Shown here piece after piece: positions 1 to 10,557 of a DNA stretch of 64,000 nucleotides. The first letter of the stretch is position 1; every line of letters starts with the position of its first letter. The notes under the pieces are model-generated. The model searched no databases, was not told the origin of the DNA, and saw only the letters and a list, made by a program, of their open reading frames with translations. Source of the stretch: Polynucleobacter sp. AP-Capit-er-40B-B4 (lineage in GTDB: Bacteria > Pseudomonadota > Gammaproteobacteria > Burkholderiales > Burkholderiaceae); contig NZ_JACVOV010000001.1 of NCBI RefSeq assembly GCF_018882245.1, positions 372,001-436,000 of the forward strand, written 5' to 3'. Position numbers and translations under genes: made by a program.

Positions 1-1711
1 TTGCCACACCTTCAACCAACTTATCTTCATAAAACTGACGTGGGCTGGCATAGCCGCGGGCCACACTCTCAACTGCACGCTTGAGATCTGGGTCAATGTT
101 TGGGTACTCCAATACTGCACGTGGATGCACGCCAATGTAGTTGTTAATAATGAACTCGAGACGAGCTAAGCCAACTCCAGCATTTGGAATTTGACAGAAA
201 TCAAATGCTAATTGAGGATTACCAATATTCATGGTGATCTTTACTGGAATCTCTGGCAATACACCACGAGAAACTTCAGTAACTTCGGTTTCGATCAAGC
301 CATCATAGATATGGCCTTCATCACCCTCTGCGCAAGAAACTGTCACCATCATGCCGTCTTGCAAATGCTCAGTCGCATCACCACAACCAACAACCGCAGG
401 CACACCTAATTCACGAGCAATAATCGCAGCGTGACAGGTACGACCACCACGGTTAGTCACAATCGCAGAAGCACGCTTCATGACTGGCTCCCAGTTCGGA
501 TCAGTCATGTCTGCAACCAATACGTCACCAGGCTGAACACGATCCATTTCGCTTGGGTCACGAATGATGCGTACTGGACCAGCACCAATCTTTTGACCGA
601 TCGCACGGCCTTTTGCCAATACCTTTGAGCTACCTTTTAACTTGTAGCGCATCTCTACTTGGCCAGCAGCTTGACTCTTTACGGTCTCAGGACGCGCCTG
701 AAGGATATAGATGCGACCATCTTGACCATCTTTACCCCACTCGATGTCCATCGGACGACCATAGTGCTTCTCAATGATCATGGCGTATTTTGCCAACTCA
801 GTAATATCGGCATCCTCTAATGAGAAGCGGTTACGCTTCTCTGGAGAGACATCGACTGTCTGCACTTTTTCTGCAGAGCCCTTAGGCGCAAACTGCATTT
901 GAATCAACTTAGAACCTAAAGAGCGACGAATGATTGCCTTCTTGTCCTGAGCTAAAGTGGTTTTGAATACATAGAACTCATCAGGGTTAACTGCGCCCTG
1001 CACTACTGTCTCGCCTAAGCCATAGCTTGAAGTAATGAAAACCACATCTTCAAATCCAGATTCAGTATCCAATGTGAACATCACGCCTGCAGCACCAAGG
1101 TCAGAACGCACCATGCGCTGGATACCAGCAGATAAGGCTACTTCAGCATGTGCAAAGCCCTTATGAACACGGTAGGAGATCGCACGATCGTTATAAAGCG
1201 AGGCAAATACTTCACGAATCTTCTTGAGAACATCATCAATACCCTCGACGTTCAAGAATGTCTCTTGTTGGCCCGCAAAAGAAGCATCAGGTAAGTCTTC
1301 AGCAGTAGCTGATGAACGCACTGCGAATGAGCCTTTACCAGAGTCATCCAAAACTGCAAATGCCTTGCGAATCTCTTCATCTAATTTTGGTTGAAATGGC
1401 GCTGTTTCGATCCAGTTACGAATCTCTGCACCAGCTTGTGCTAATGCACGTACATCATCAATATTTAAACCCTCTAAACGCTGTTGAATACGCTCAGTCA
1501 GATTGTTATGTTTTAGAAAATCACGGAATGCCAATGCAGTGGTAGCAAAACCAGTTGGAACACGAACCCCAGTAGAAGCTAACTGAGAAATCATTTCTCC
1601 TAGTGAGGCATTCTTACCGCCGACGGATTCAACATCCGTCATGCGAAGTTGCTCAAAAGGCAAAACATAGGCATCAGCCATACTGCTATTTTGTTGCTGT
1701 TGGTTGGACAT
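1..1711 (-). CDS. ppsA: Phosphoenolpyruvate synthase (3' end outside window)
   Basis: This gene makes phosphoenolpyruvate from pyruvate and ATP (releasing AMP and phosphate), the gluconeogenic entry step in the cytoplasm. Translating the minus strand from the ATG at 1711 gives about 570 residues of an expected ~790. The N-terminal PEP/pyruvate-binding domain is followed by the phosphohistidine domain with the motif [12 protein letters not shown], whose active His is residue 427. The C-terminal PEP-binding barrel begins near 1-250 and runs off the window. The gene is divergent from ppsR, the usual regulator pairing. Identity is clear; only the C-terminus is unseen. Confidence 0.96.
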   Translation of the reverse strand, partial: MSNQQQQNSSMADAYVLPFEQLRMTDVESVGGKNASLGEMISQLASTGVRVPTGFATTALAFRDFLKHNNLTERIQQRLEGLNIDDVRALAQAGAEIRNWIETAPFQPKLDEEIRKAFAVLDDSGKGSFAVRSSATAEDLPDASFAGQQETFLNVEGIDDVLKKIREVFASLYNDRAISYRVHKGFAHAEVALSAGIQRMVRSDLGAAGVMFTLDTESGFEDVVFITSSYGLGETVVQGAVNPDEFYVFKTTLAQDKKAIIRRSLGSKLIQMQFAPKGSAEKVQTVDVSPEKRNRFSLEDADITELAKYAMIIEKHYGRPMDIEWGKDGQDGRIYILQARPETVKSQAAGQVEMRYKLKGSSKVLAKGRAIGQKIGAGPVRIIRDPSEMDRVQPGDVLVADMTDPNWEPVMKRASAIVTNRGGRTCHAAIIARELGVPAVVGCGDATEHLQDGMMVTVSCAEGDEGHIYDGLIETEVTEVSRGVLPEIPVKITMNIGNPQLAFDFCQIPNAGVGLARLEFIINNYIGVHPRAVLEYPNIDPDLKRAVESVARGYASPRQFYEDKLVEGVA

Positions 1712-1817
1712 AAAATACTCTCTAAAGATAAGGAAACTGGTGTAGCGGCCACCTTATATGGGGCATGCTTTAATATGATTCTATTGTAGTGCTGACCCCG
1801 ACTTTTAAGCTAAATCT

Positions 1818-2645
1818 ATGTCTAACGAAACCCGCATTGTTTTTATCGTTTCTGACGGTACCGGCATTACCGCCGAGAACTTCAGCCAGTCGATTTTGGC
1901 TCAATTTGAGGCCACTTTTAAGCATATTCGAGTGCCATTCGTGGATAGCATTGACAAAGCCCATGACGCCGTCAGTAGCATTAATCAAGCAGCAAGCAAA
2001 TATGGGGTTCAACCCATTGTTTTCACCACTTTGGTGAATTCCGAGCTGAATGCCATCGTAGGGAAGGCAAACGGCCTCATCCTCGATATGTTCCAGACTT
2101 TTGTAGCCCCTCTCGAGGAAGCCCTCGGCATGAAATCCACCCATGCCATGAACCGGCTTCACCACAATGCGGATACCGAAGCCTATAAGAACCGTATAGA
2201 GGCGATTAATTACTCATTAGCCCATGACGATGGCCAATCCAATCAAAACTTAGCTGAGGCTGATGTCATCCTCATTGGCATCTCCAGAGTTGGGAAAACT
2301 CCTACGAGCTTGTACCTTGCAATGCAATACGGCCTCAAGGCAGCAAACTATCCCCTTATTCCGGAAGACTTTGAACGGGGACAGCTACCCAAGGATTTAG
2401 TGCCCTATCGTCAGAAGATCTTTGGGCTGATGATTGATGCTGAACGACTCTCAGAAATTCGCAATGAGCGCAGACCTGGTAGCAATTACGCCAAGCTTGA
2501 AAACTGTCGTTATGAAATTAATGAAGCAACGGCGATGATGAAAAAACAATCCATCCCTTGGGTGCTCACAACCAGTAAATCCATTGAAGAGATTGCTACT
2601 ACCGTTCTTCAAGCAATTAAGTCAGATAAAACAATCTTGGGTTGA
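1818..2645 (+). CDS. ppsR: PEP synthase regulatory protein (kinase/pyrophosphorylase)
   Basis: This bifunctional enzyme of the DUF299 family inactivates PEP synthase by ADP-dependent threonine phosphorylation and reactivates it by phosphate-dependent dephosphorylation. At 275 aa it has normal length. The nucleotide-binding P-loop-like motif GISRVGKT is at residues 154-161. Its place back to back with ppsA, with about 100 bp between the two starts, supports the specific target (ppsA rather than PPDK). The family assignment is seen in sequence; the direction of regulation is family knowledge. Confidence 0.93.
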   Translation: MSNETRIVFIVSDGTGITAENFSQSILAQFEATFKHIRVPFVDSIDKAHDAVSSINQAASKYGVQPIVFTTLVNSELNAIVGKANGLILDMFQTFVAPLEEALGMKSTHAMNRLHHNADTEAYKNRIEAINYSLAHDDGQSNQNLAEADVILIGISRVGKTPTSLYLAMQYGLKAANYPLIPEDFERGQLPKDLVPYRQKIFGLMIDAERLSEIRNERRPGSNYAKLENCRYEINEATAMMKKQSIPWVLTTSKSIEEIATTVLQAIKSDKTILG

Positions 2646-2660
2646 TGCTTTAAGGTCGAA

Positions 2661-3485
2661 CTAAATTCGCCTTACACGCATCGTCTCGAATAAACACACG
2701 GCTGCTGCCGTTGAGACATTGAGAGACTCTACCCTTGGGTCAATTGGGATGGATACACCTTTAGCCTGAGCAAGCAGATCCCCTGAAACTCCCTGCCCTT
2801 CGCTACCCATCACCCAGGCAACTGGATGCAGCAGATCCTTTTTTAGGGAATATAGATCATGTTCTGCATCGGCTGTAGTTGCCAGTAATTGCGCGGTTAC
2901 CGCACTCAATACTTGCTGATTAGACCAACCTTCATAAAGATCAAGCAAGCGGTGTGCCCCCATGCCAGCGCGTAGTACCTTGGTAGACCAAAGATGAGCG
3001 CAACCAGATAATGCAATCACTTGAGTAAATCCAGCCGCAGCCGCAGTGCGCAAAATTGATCCTACGTTTCCGGCATCTTGCACTCGATCCAATATCACTA
3101 CATCGCCATTAAGAGTTGGAATCGATTGCGGTGTTGCGAGAGTCGATTTAGGTAGGTCTAACAATCCTGCAATATGCGGCGCATTCACTAAATCTGAAAG
3201 TAAGTCCCAGAGGGCGCTATCCAACTGAAATACTTTGGTCTCAGGGCAAATCTCGAGATGTTCGTAGACGGCTTGAGAGATTTCAATATTCTTTAGACCG
3301 ATTTCTGAAGTAAGCAAAGTCTTTAGCGCTGGATCACCTACCCAGGTTTGTACAAGATGAATACCCTCCAATAAAGCTTGACCACTAGCTAGCCTAGCCT
3401 TCAGCCCTTTAGAGCCTGTGGCTTGCAGGTTGCGAACCTCCTTAAATAAAGGATTCTCCTTGGAGGTAATGAGATCAAAGTTCAT
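2661..3485 (-). CDS. TrmH/SpoU-family RNA 2'-O-methyltransferase
   Basis: This is a SAM-dependent ribose methyltransferase of the SPOUT class with an N-terminal substrate-binding domain. The three knot motifs are visible in the C-terminal half: DAGNVGSILRTAAAAGF, VMGSEGQGV and IPIDPRVESLNVSTAAAV. Whether the substrate is rRNA or tRNA cannot be read from sequence; it resembles the unassigned RlmB/TsnR-like members. It sits 14 bp downstream of rnhB, so it is probably the last gene of the lpx operon. It is convergent with ppsR across only 15 bp. Confidence 0.88.
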   Translation of the reverse strand: MNFDLITSKENPLFKEVRNLQATGSKGLKARLASGQALLEGIHLVQTWVGDPALKTLLTSEIGLKNIEISQAVYEHLEICPETKVFQLDSALWDLLSDLVNAPHIAGLLDLPKSTLATPQSIPTLNGDVVILDRVQDAGNVGSILRTAAAAGFTQVIALSGCAHLWSTKVLRAGMGAHRLLDLYEGWSNQQVLSAVTAQLLATTADAEHDLYSLKKDLLHPVAWVMGSEGQGVSGDLLAQAKGVSIPIDPRVESLNVSTAAAVCLFETMRVRRI

Positions 3486-3499
3486 AACTTATTTATAAC

Positions 3500-4093
3500 T
3501 TAATTTTCAATCGATTCAAGCACTTTACGCACCGGCGAAAAGCTTCTTCTATGCTGATCACATGCGCCATATTGCTTGAGGGCTGCAAAATGAGCTTCTG
3601 TTGGATACCCCATATGCTGTGCGAACCCATATTCTGGGTGAAGCTCATGTAGTGACATCATCTGACGATCACGCGTCACTTTTGCCACAATTGAAGCTGC
3701 GGATATGGCCGGCTCTTTAGAGTCACCCTTCACAATTGCTTCCGCAGCAATTGGCAACTCTGGGCAGCGATTACCATCAATCAACGCTTTATCAGGCCAT
3801 GCGCCTAAGCGAGTGGTGAGATCTTCAATTGCCCTACGCATTGCTAACATCGTAGCCTGCAGGATATTGATCTGGTCAATCTCTAGCGGGCTAGCTTCGC
3901 CCACACCCCAGGCTTTTGCCTTTTGCATAATTTGCTCATAGAGATATTCGCGACGAGCAGCAGTTAATTTCTTGGAGTCTTTTAATCCTTCAATCGGATT
4001 ATTGGGATCGAGCACTACAGCGCCAGCTACTACAGCGCCCACTAATGGTCCACGCCCCGCCTCATCAACACCACAGACCCAAATGAGGCTCAT
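3500..4093 (-). CDS. rnhB: Ribonuclease HII
   Basis: RNase HII cuts RNA in RNA-DNA hybrids, including single misincorporated ribonucleotides, in the cytoplasm. The protein has 197 aa. The opening motif [20 protein letters not shown] carries the catalytic Asp-Glu pair (D10, E11). It is followed by LKDSKKL and the acidic motif in IDGNRCPEL. The start overlaps the lpxB stop by 4 nt, which suggests translational coupling. rnhB directly after lpxB is the standard proteobacterial order. Confidence 0.95.
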   Translation of the reverse strand: MSLIWVCGVDEAGRGPLVGAVVAGAVVLDPNNPIEGLKDSKKLTAARREYLYEQIMQKAKAWGVGEASPLEIDQINILQATMLAMRRAIEDLTTRLGAWPDKALIDGNRCPELPIAAEAIVKGDSKEPAISAASIVAKVTRDRQMMSLHELHPEYGFAQHMGYPTEAHFAALKQYGACDQHRRSFSPVRKVLESIEN

Positions 4094-5295
4094 GCGCTTA
4101 CTTGCTTATTGCGATTATTGGCGATTGTTTGTGCCACGGCTTGCGCAACCAATAGGCCAGTAGGACGACGTAAAGTTTCATGCATCTGCGCGAAACGCTC
4201 TTTGAGTTTGGCAACCTTCATCGGATTATCTAGCCAATCTTGAAGTGCATTTGCTAATTTTTCAGGAGTTGCTTCATTCTGCAAAAGTTCAGGGACAACA
4301 AACTCTCCACAAAGGATATTTGGTAGACCCACATAAGGCAAATAGCCTTGACGCTTCATGATTTGCGCAGTTAACCAAGGTACCTTATACGAAATCACCA
4401 TCGGCTTTTTCCATAAGGCTGCTTGTAATGTGGCCGTACCGCTGGCAATGAGTACAACATCGGATGCCTCAAGCACCTCATCGGCCATGCCATCCAACAA
4501 ACGAATCTGAATATCCGCATTGATATTCTTTGCCTTAAGCAAAAGTTGCTCAAGCGGCTCACGCAAGCGTGGCGTTGCCACCGGAATTAAAAAGTGAAGT
4601 TTTTGACCTTTTAATCTCTCGGTCAATAACTGCATGGTTTCAAAAAAGACAGGGGCAATAAGCTCGATCTCGGAACCGCGACTGCCAGGCAAGACCGCCA
4701 CTACCAATCCGTCTAAAGATGCAGCAGGTATTTTGAGATGTAGGCTTAATTTTTCTCTGGCTTGGTGGGCATTGGGCTCAAGCGGAATCTCGCTAGCCAA
4801 CGGATGCCCTACATAAGTCGAGGCTACACCTGCTTTGTCATAGATTTCGGTCTCGAATGGGAAGATGCAGAGCATGCGCTCAACAGCTTGTGAAATCTTC
4901 TTAATACGCCCTGCTCGCCATGCCCAGATCGATGGCGAGACAAAATGCAATGTCGGGATACCCGCCTTACGTAATTCCAACTCAACGCCTAAGTTAAAGT
5001 CTGGCGCATCAATTCCTAAGTAGACGTCAGGTCGACCTTCGTTGAGAAGATTTTGAATGAGCTCTTTGCGAAGCTTCAGTATGGCTGGAAGTTGCTTGAT
5101 GGCTTCAACATAACCGCGCACACTCAAGGTTTCCATAGGCCAGTCAGAGTGCATACCTTCGGCTTGCATGCGAGGACCGCCAATACCGTATACCTCTAAA
5201 CCAGACATATCTGGAATTTGATTTAGCGCGCTAAGGACTGGCGCTGCTAAAAGATCGCCAGAAGGTTCGCCAGCTACACAAGCTAACTTTGGCAA
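4090..5295 (-). CDS. lpxB: Lipid-A-disaccharide synthase
   Basis: LpxB joins UDP-diacylglucosamine to lipid X to form the lipid A disaccharide at the inner membrane (GT19 family). Homology starts at [17 protein letters not shown], matching the family N-terminus with the VAGE-SGD nucleotide-sugar motif. I therefore place the start at the TTG at 5295 (401 codons), 10 bp after the lpxA stop; an ATT at 5301 is the alternative. An ATG at 5394 would add 33 residues that merely shadow the lpxA 3' end. Conserved PGSRGSE and the C-terminal [10 protein letters not shown] are present. Confidence 0.93.
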   Translation of the reverse strand: MPKLACVAGEPSGDLLAAPVLSALNQIPDMSGLEVYGIGGPRMQAEGMHSDWPMETLSVRGYVEAIKQLPAILKLRKELIQNLLNEGRPDVYLGIDAPDFNLGVELELRKAGIPTLHFVSPSIWAWRAGRIKKISQAVERMLCIFPFETEIYDKAGVASTYVGHPLASEIPLEPNAHQAREKLSLHLKIPAASLDGLVVAVLPGSRGSEIELIAPVFFETMQLLTERLKGQKLHFLIPVATPRLREPLEQLLLKAKNINADIQIRLLDGMADEVLEASDVVLIASGTATLQAALWKKPMVISYKVPWLTAQIMKRQGYLPYVGLPNILCGEFVVPELLQNEATPEKLANALQDWLDNPMKVAKLKERFAQMHETLRRPTGLLVAQAVAQTIANNRNKQVSA

Positions 5296-5305
5296 AGTAA
5301 TTCCG

Positions 5306-6103
5306 TTACCGAATAATGCCGCGAGTAGAGGCGGCAATAAAATCGTGGAACTGCGCAAGCTTCTCGGCAGTTGCAGGATCACCTGCAGAGGCAACTACCA
5401 TCTTCTGAATTTCTACTTTAGCCTCTTCGAAACTCAGGCCATCCTTATAGAGAACCTTATAAGCTTGGCGCAATGCAGAAATTGTTTCGCTCGAGAATCC
5501 GCGACGCTTTAAGCCTTCTACGTTAATTCCATGAGGGGAGGCCTTATCTCCAGCAGCAATCACAAACGGAGGAATATCTTGCACTAAAGCAGAGGCACCG
5601 CCCAACATCGCATGTTGACCAATACGAACAAATTGATGCACGCCAGACATGCCGCCCATAATTGCCCAGTCATTTACTTGCACATGGCCAGCAACTTGGG
5701 CATTACTTGAAAAGATTGTGTGATTACCAACCTGACAATCATGAGCAATATGCACATAAGCCATGATCCAGTTGTCATTGCCAATACGGGTTATGCCTTC
5801 ATCCTGTGATGTGCCAGTATGAATCGTCGTGAACTCACGGACAGTATTACGGTCACCAATAATGAGTTGGGTTGGCTCGCCACGGTATTTCATATCCTGC
5901 GGAGGACCACCAATAGCAGCAAAGTGTGCAAAGTTATTTTCTTTGCCTATGGTTGTAAAACCCTCAATCACGGTATGAGAACCAACCTTCGTTCCGGCAC
6001 CAATCTTGACGTTAGGTCCGATTACGGAATAAGGACCAACTTCAACATCGCTAGCTAGCTCAGCCTTGCTGTCCACTACGGCAGATGCATGAATCCGAGT
6101 CAT
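5306..6103 (-). CDS. lpxA: UDP-N-acetylglucosamine acyltransferase
   Basis: LpxA adds the first hydroxyacyl chain to UDP-GlcNAc in lipid A synthesis. The protein has 265 aa: a left-handed beta-helix of hexapeptide repeats (residues ~1-190), then a helical C-terminus. The catalytic His lies in the [16 protein letters not shown] segment. The chosen ATG at 6103 overlaps the fabZ stop by one base (TAATG) and begins [11 protein letters not shown], the conserved N-terminus. Upstream codons back to 6130 are inside fabZ and are not conserved. Confidence 0.96.
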   Translation of the reverse strand: MTRIHASAVVDSKAELASDVEVGPYSVIGPNVKIGAGTKVGSHTVIEGFTTIGKENNFAHFAAIGGPPQDMKYRGEPTQLIIGDRNTVREFTTIHTGTSQDEGITRIGNDNWIMAYVHIAHDCQVGNHTIFSSNAQVAGHVQVNDWAIMGGMSGVHQFVRIGQHAMLGGASALVQDIPPFVIAAGDKASPHGINVEGLKRRGFSSETISALRQAYKVLYKDGLSFEEAKVEIQKMVVASAGDPATAEKLAQFHDFIAASTRGIIR

Positions 6104-6552
6104 TACGCGCCTTTCGTACGTACCGCACAAGTGATATTTGCTTCTGCAGCAATCTCACCATCTACAGTTGCCTTAACTGCAAACTTGTAAATACCAGCAC
6201 GACCCCGCTCTAATGTAGCGGTCATGATCAGCTGATCGCCAGGTAAAACAGGCTTTTTGAAGCGTGCGCCATCAATGCCGGCAAAGTAATAAATGGCATC
6301 CTCAGCGCGTTCCTCAGAGAAAGTGAGTAGGGCTGCTGTTTGAGCCAAGGCCTCAATAATCAGCACTCCAGGCATCACTGGAAAATCAGGAAAATGGCCC
6401 TGAAAGAATGGCTCGTTCATCGTGACATTTTTTAACGCAGTAATACTTTCACGCGGGGAAATTTCTAGCACACGATCGACCAATAAAAACGGGTAGCGAT
6501 GCGGCAGCAATTTAAGAATCTTGTTAATGTCGATTGCGATTGGTGTGCTCAT
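6103..6552 (-). CDS. fabZ: 3-hydroxyacyl-[ACP] dehydratase
   Basis: FabZ dehydrates beta-hydroxyacyl-ACP in fatty acid elongation. It is encoded inside the lpx operon because both pathways draw on hydroxyacyl-ACP. The 149-aa hot-dog-fold protein shows [14 protein letters not shown] near the start. The catalytic region is [20 protein letters not shown], with the active His in GHFP and the Glu in IEA. Length and motifs are standard. Its stop overlaps the lpxA start. Confidence 0.96.
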   Translation of the reverse strand: MSTPIAIDINKILKLLPHRYPFLLVDRVLEISPRESITALKNVTMNEPFFQGHFPDFPVMPGVLIIEALAQTAALLTFSEERAEDAIYYFAGIDGARFKKPVLPGDQLIMTATLERGRAGIYKFAVKATVDGEIAAEANITCAVRTKGA

Positions 6553-6598
6553 AAATGACCCGCTGAAAAGTAAATATTAATTTTAGATTTATAAAATC

Positions 6599-7666
6599 TT
6601 AAGACTCTGAAGATTTATTCTTATCAAGTAAGCGCAAGCGCTGACGTATTTTATCTAGACCACGCAAAATAGCAGCATTTTTCTCCCACGCACCGTGGAG
6701 CATTGATGGGTATACGCCCGTGAAATGCTGACCAGGCTCTGTAATGGAGCGAATTATCGAAGTGTTGCCAGAAACCGTGGTTCTATCTGCAATTGTCAAA
6801 TGGCCTGCAAAGTTGGCGGCGCCACCAATGATGCAGAAATTACCAATCTTAGTACTGCCAGAGATTGCTGCACAACCGGCTATTACGCAGCAAGCGCCAA
6901 CGATGACGTTATGCGCTATTTGCACCTGGTTATCTATCTTGGTACCAGCGCCAATTACCGTATCACTCATTGCGCCACGATCAATGGTGGTTGATGCACC
7001 GATCTCGACGTCATTACCAATGACAACACGTCCTGTCTGTGGAATCTTGACCCACTCCCCACCCTTTGCAGAAAAATCAGGAGCAAAGCCAAAACCGTCC
7101 GCACCAATTACTGCACCACTATGAATAATGCAGCGCTCACCAATTTGAGTGCCGTAATAAATTGATGCAGATGGGTAGATCAGCGTATCGCTTGCAATAA
7201 CGCTATCTTTAGCAACGCTAGTGTTGCCAAGTATAGAAACGCGCTCGCCAAGTTTTACACCTGCACCGATGTGTACAAACGGCCCAATATGACATGAGGA
7301 TGGAACAGTAGCAGTTGAATCAATTACCGCGCTAGCATGAATTCCTGGCTCGTATTTTGGACCGCTCGCTTTAGCGAATTGTTGCGCCATTCTTGCAAAA
7401 GTAGCATATGGATTTTTGGAAACAAAATACACGCGCTTTGTTGAATTGGCACTAGGATTGGCTTGTAAAAATTCGAGGTCCGATTGACCAACAATCAAAG
7501 CTCCGGCATTGCTTTCGCTAGCCTGCTGGCGGTAGAGCGGATTGGATAAAAAGGATATTTGGTCGGACTGTGCTCGCTCCAATGGAGCGAGGCCCGTAAA
7601 TCCGTGGGAAGCCTCCCCCACCAAGCTTGCTTGAAACTGTTCGGCCAGCTCGATGGCGGTCGGCAT
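6599..7666 (-). CDS. lpxD: UDP-3-O-acylglucosamine N-acyltransferase
   Basis: LpxD adds the N-linked hydroxyacyl chain in lipid A synthesis, the third step. It has 355 aa: an N-terminal uridine-binding domain (~1-100), then a hexapeptide-repeat beta-helix (~100-310) and a C-terminal helix. The active-site His is in the segment [15 protein letters not shown]. It is 5 bp from the skp stop, part of the bamA-skp-lpxD-fabZ-lpxA-lpxB unit. Confidence 0.95.
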   Translation of the reverse strand: MPTAIELAEQFQASLVGEASHGFTGLAPLERAQSDQISFLSNPLYRQQASESNAGALIVGQSDLEFLQANPSANSTKRVYFVSKNPYATFARMAQQFAKASGPKYEPGIHASAVIDSTATVPSSCHIGPFVHIGAGVKLGERVSILGNTSVAKDSVIASDTLIYPSASIYYGTQIGERCIIHSGAVIGADGFGFAPDFSAKGGEWVKIPQTGRVVIGNDVEIGASTTIDRGAMSDTVIGAGTKIDNQVQIAHNVIVGACCVIAGCAAISGSTKIGNFCIIGGAANFAGHLTIADRTTVSGNTSIIRSITEPGQHFTGVYPSMLHGAWEKNAAILRGLDKIRQRLRLLDKNKSSES

Positions 7667-7671
7667 AAAAC

Positions 7672-8199
7672 TTACTTCTGGCTATTTAAAGCCTTGATAA
7701 CATCATCGGTCACATCAGCCTTAGGACTGACATAAGCTGCTTCTTGAACAATGACATCAATTTTTCTTTGTTCCGCAATTTGCTTTAATACTGCATTTGC
7801 TTTTTCTGCAATCTTGGCGCGCTCTTCGAAAGTGCGCTGATTGAGATCTTCGGTGAACTCACGTTGCTTACGCTGCAATTCGCGATCCTGATCAGCCAAT
7901 TCACGTTGACGACGAATACGCTCTGCTTCATTCATCACAGCAGCATCACGGTCTAACTTTTCAGCAGCAGACTTAATCTTTTGAGCGCTGTCACGCAAAT
8001 CATTCTGACGCTTTGTAAACTCATTCTGCAAACGAGTCTGCATTGCTTTAGCGAGATTAGACTCGTTAAATACTTTCTCAGAGTTCACAACTGCAACACG
8101 CGTACCAGCGTCTTGAGCAAACACTTGAGGGGCAGCAATTGCTGTTACAGCAGCAATAATGCCAATTTGAATCCATTTTGAAGGTTGATAGAACTTCAT
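7672..8199 (-). CDS. skp: OmpH/Skp-family periplasmic chaperone
   Basis: Skp holds unfolded outer-membrane proteins in the periplasm and delivers them to the BAM complex. The 175-aa product has a cleavable signal peptide (hydrophobic run, then cleavage near AAPQVFAQD). A long charged coiled coil at residues ~50-140 forms the tentacles. The ATG at 8199 is chosen over one at 8217 because AAGGAAAG lies 5 bases upstream of it. It sits directly between bamA and lpxD, the conserved order. Confidence 0.93.
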   Translation of the reverse strand: MKFYQPSKWIQIGIIAAVTAIAAPQVFAQDAGTRVAVVNSEKVFNESNLAKAMQTRLQNEFTKRQNDLRDSAQKIKSAAEKLDRDAAVMNEAERIRRQRELADQDRELQRKQREFTEDLNQRTFEERAKIAEKANAVLKQIAEQRKIDVIVQEAAYVSPKADVTDDVIKALNSQK

Positions 8200-8217
8200 A
8201 AAACTTTCCTTAAACAA

Positions 8218-10557
8218 TTAAAACGCTGTGCCCACTTGGAACTGTAAACGCTGGATATTATCCGTTGGTAGTGACTTATACGGAATACCGTAGCTGAACT
8301 TCAAAGGCCCTAGCGGTGATATCCATGATAAACCCAATCCGTAGGAGTATCTCAGAACTAAATTGATGTTTTCCCCAAAAGCATTACCGCCATCCACGAA
8401 GGTGAAGAGGCGCAGGGTTTTATCTGTGCCAGAACCTGGAACCGGGAAGGTGTATTCCACGTTCGTAACAATCTTAGACTGGCCACCTGTAGGCTGGTAA
8501 GCGCCGATGACGGTGTTGTAATACTGAGGCCCTAATGAGCCAGGGGCGTAACCACGCACAGAACCAATACCACCTACATAGTAGTTTTTGGTAATTGGGA
8601 ATGGTTTATTGCCATACGCCTCACCATATCCAACCTCGCCGTTAAAGGACAAGATATTGCCTTTAGAGAAAGAGTGGTACTTCTGATATTGGCCAAAGAG
8701 TCGATAAAAAGTAAGGTCGCCCACAGGAGTGCCCACCTCACCGGAGAGCTGCTGCAAAGAACCCTCTGATGGAATCAATGTACTGTCACGACCATCACGC
8801 GCCCAACCTACAGTCAAGGGCACGTTGTATGTTTGTAGACGTCCTGGCACGGTTCCACCGTAACTAGTGACATAGTTTTGGTAAGGAATTGGCGTGTTGG
8901 TAGTGGCATAAATACTAAACACCTCAATACCAGTTCCAAAGAAAACGCGATCAACTTCTGTGTAAGGGACACCAAACTTGATATTCGAACCTACGGATTT
9001 AATTTGATAATCCGGATCGCCCGCGTAGTACAGCGGCTTAGATGAGCGGTAGTACAAATCGGTATAGCGACTGATGCCATCCTCAGTAAAGTAAGGATCG
9101 TAATTAGAAAGCGTTAAATTTTGCGTAATCTTACCCAGGGACGCATTCAAACCAATTGCCGTGCCGGTACCAAAAGCATTGTCTTGATTCACGCCAGCAG
9201 ACAAGATCAATTTTTCTGTTGAAGAGAAGCCTGCGCCGATAGTCACTGCACCAGTTGGCTTCTCCGTTACTTTCACATTAACGTCAACTTGATCGGGGGA
9301 TCCTGGAACATCCTCTGTGGTGATATCAGTTTCTGTAAAGTAGCCCAAACGACCCAAGCGCTTTTTAGAAAGGTCAATTTTTTCACTATCAAACCATGAG
9401 CTCTCAAACTGGCGCATCTCGCGACGAATCACCAAGTCTCGAGTTTTAGCATTTCCGGTAATGGCCACTTGACGAACATAAATGCGACGCCCCGGATCGA
9501 TAACCAAGGTGAGATCAACCTCGGCTACATCACGGCGAATATCGGGTTGTGGGTTAATTGTGGCAAAGGCATAACCATAAGAGCCTAAGACCTCAGCAAT
9601 CGCCTTCGTGCTCTCTGTCAAACGTGCTGACGAGAAAGTATCGCCAGGCTTTAAAACAATTAATTGTTTTAGCTCTGCCTCTTTACCAAGAGTTTCACCT
9701 GCTAGGCGCACATCCTTAACGGTGAATTTTTTTCCTTCACGAATACTGATTGTGAGGTAGACACCTTTTTTGTCCGGCGTAATCGACACCTGAGTTGATT
9801 CAATCACAAACTCGAGATAACCACGATTCAAATAATAGGAGCGAATGGACTCTAAGTCAGCGGTTAATTTTTGCTTTGAGTAAAGATTGTCCTTGCTGTA
9901 CCAAGATAGCCAGCCGCCTGTTTTAAGCTGCATCTCACTTCTTAAAGTGCCTTCGCTGAATACTTCACTGCCAATGAAATTAATCTCTTGAATTTTGGCA
10001 ACTGGACCTTCGTCAATATTGAAGTAAATCGCTACTTGATTACGCTCTACAGGAGTTACGGTAGCCACCACTTCTGCTGCGTACATACCTTTACCAACGT
10101 ATTGACGCTTAAGCTCTTGTTCCGCTTTATCAATAATGGCTTTGTCGTAAAAACGGGCTTCGGCTACCCCAACCGTTTTCAGTGATTTACGTACGTTCTC
10201 AGGGTCGAACTCTTTCATCCCCGTAAATTCAATTCGAGAAATTGTTGGGCGCTCCTCAACAATCACAATCAGAACACTGCCCTGCGCTTGGATCTGCACG
10301 TCTCTAAAAAAGCCAGTGCCATAAAGTGCTTTGATCGATTCAGCACCTTTTTCTTCTGTAAAGGTATCGCCGACTTGAACAGGTAGATAACTAAATACCG
10401 TACCAGGCTCGACACGCTGGAGACCCTCAACACGAATATCTTTCACCACAAAAGAATCAGCCGCTGAAACATTCAAACTCAATCCAAGCGCAAAAAGAAC
10501 CGAGATGTGGGCAATGAAACGGGCAAAAATACGGAAAGATATTGTCAGAGAATTCAA
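8218..10557 (-). CDS. bamA: Outer membrane protein assembly factor BamA
   Basis: BamA is the central channel of the BAM complex that inserts beta-barrel proteins into the outer membrane. The 779-aa product has a signal peptide ending near NVSAADSF. Five POTRA repeats follow (~residues 35-430), beginning VKDIRVEGLQRVEPGTV. The C-terminal beta-barrel contains the VRGY motif (SVRGYAPGSLGP) and ends in Phe (QVGTAF), the outer-membrane barrel signal. It overlaps the rseP stop by 4 nt. Confidence 0.97.
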   Translation of the reverse strand: MNSLTISFRIFARFIAHISVLFALGLSLNVSAADSFVVKDIRVEGLQRVEPGTVFSYLPVQVGDTFTEEKGAESIKALYGTGFFRDVQIQAQGSVLIVIVEERPTISRIEFTGMKEFDPENVRKSLKTVGVAEARFYDKAIIDKAEQELKRQYVGKGMYAAEVVATVTPVERNQVAIYFNIDEGPVAKIQEINFIGSEVFSEGTLRSEMQLKTGGWLSWYSKDNLYSKQKLTADLESIRSYYLNRGYLEFVIESTQVSITPDKKGVYLTISIREGKKFTVKDVRLAGETLGKEAELKQLIVLKPGDTFSSARLTESTKAIAEVLGSYGYAFATINPQPDIRRDVAEVDLTLVIDPGRRIYVRQVAITGNAKTRDLVIRREMRQFESSWFDSEKIDLSKKRLGRLGYFTETDITTEDVPGSPDQVDVNVKVTEKPTGAVTIGAGFSSTEKLILSAGVNQDNAFGTGTAIGLNASLGKITQNLTLSNYDPYFTEDGISRYTDLYYRSSKPLYYAGDPDYQIKSVGSNIKFGVPYTEVDRVFFGTGIEVFSIYATTNTPIPYQNYVTSYGGTVPGRLQTYNVPLTVGWARDGRDSTLIPSEGSLQQLSGEVGTPVGDLTFYRLFGQYQKYHSFSKGNILSFNGEVGYGEAYGNKPFPITKNYYVGGIGSVRGYAPGSLGPQYYNTVIGAYQPTGGQSKIVTNVEYTFPVPGSGTDKTLRLFTFVDGGNAFGENINLVLRYSYGLGLSWISPLGPLKFSYGIPYKSLPTDNIQRLQFQVGTAF

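Noticed and set aside
212-1545. Several plus-strand frames opposite ppsA
   Set aside because: All are shadows of the ppsA coding sequence, which is open over the whole 1-1711 interval on the minus strand.
4090-5394. Long lpxB form starting at the ATG at 5394
   Set aside because: The extra 33 residues are the lpxA 3' end in another frame; family homology begins at the TTG at 5295.
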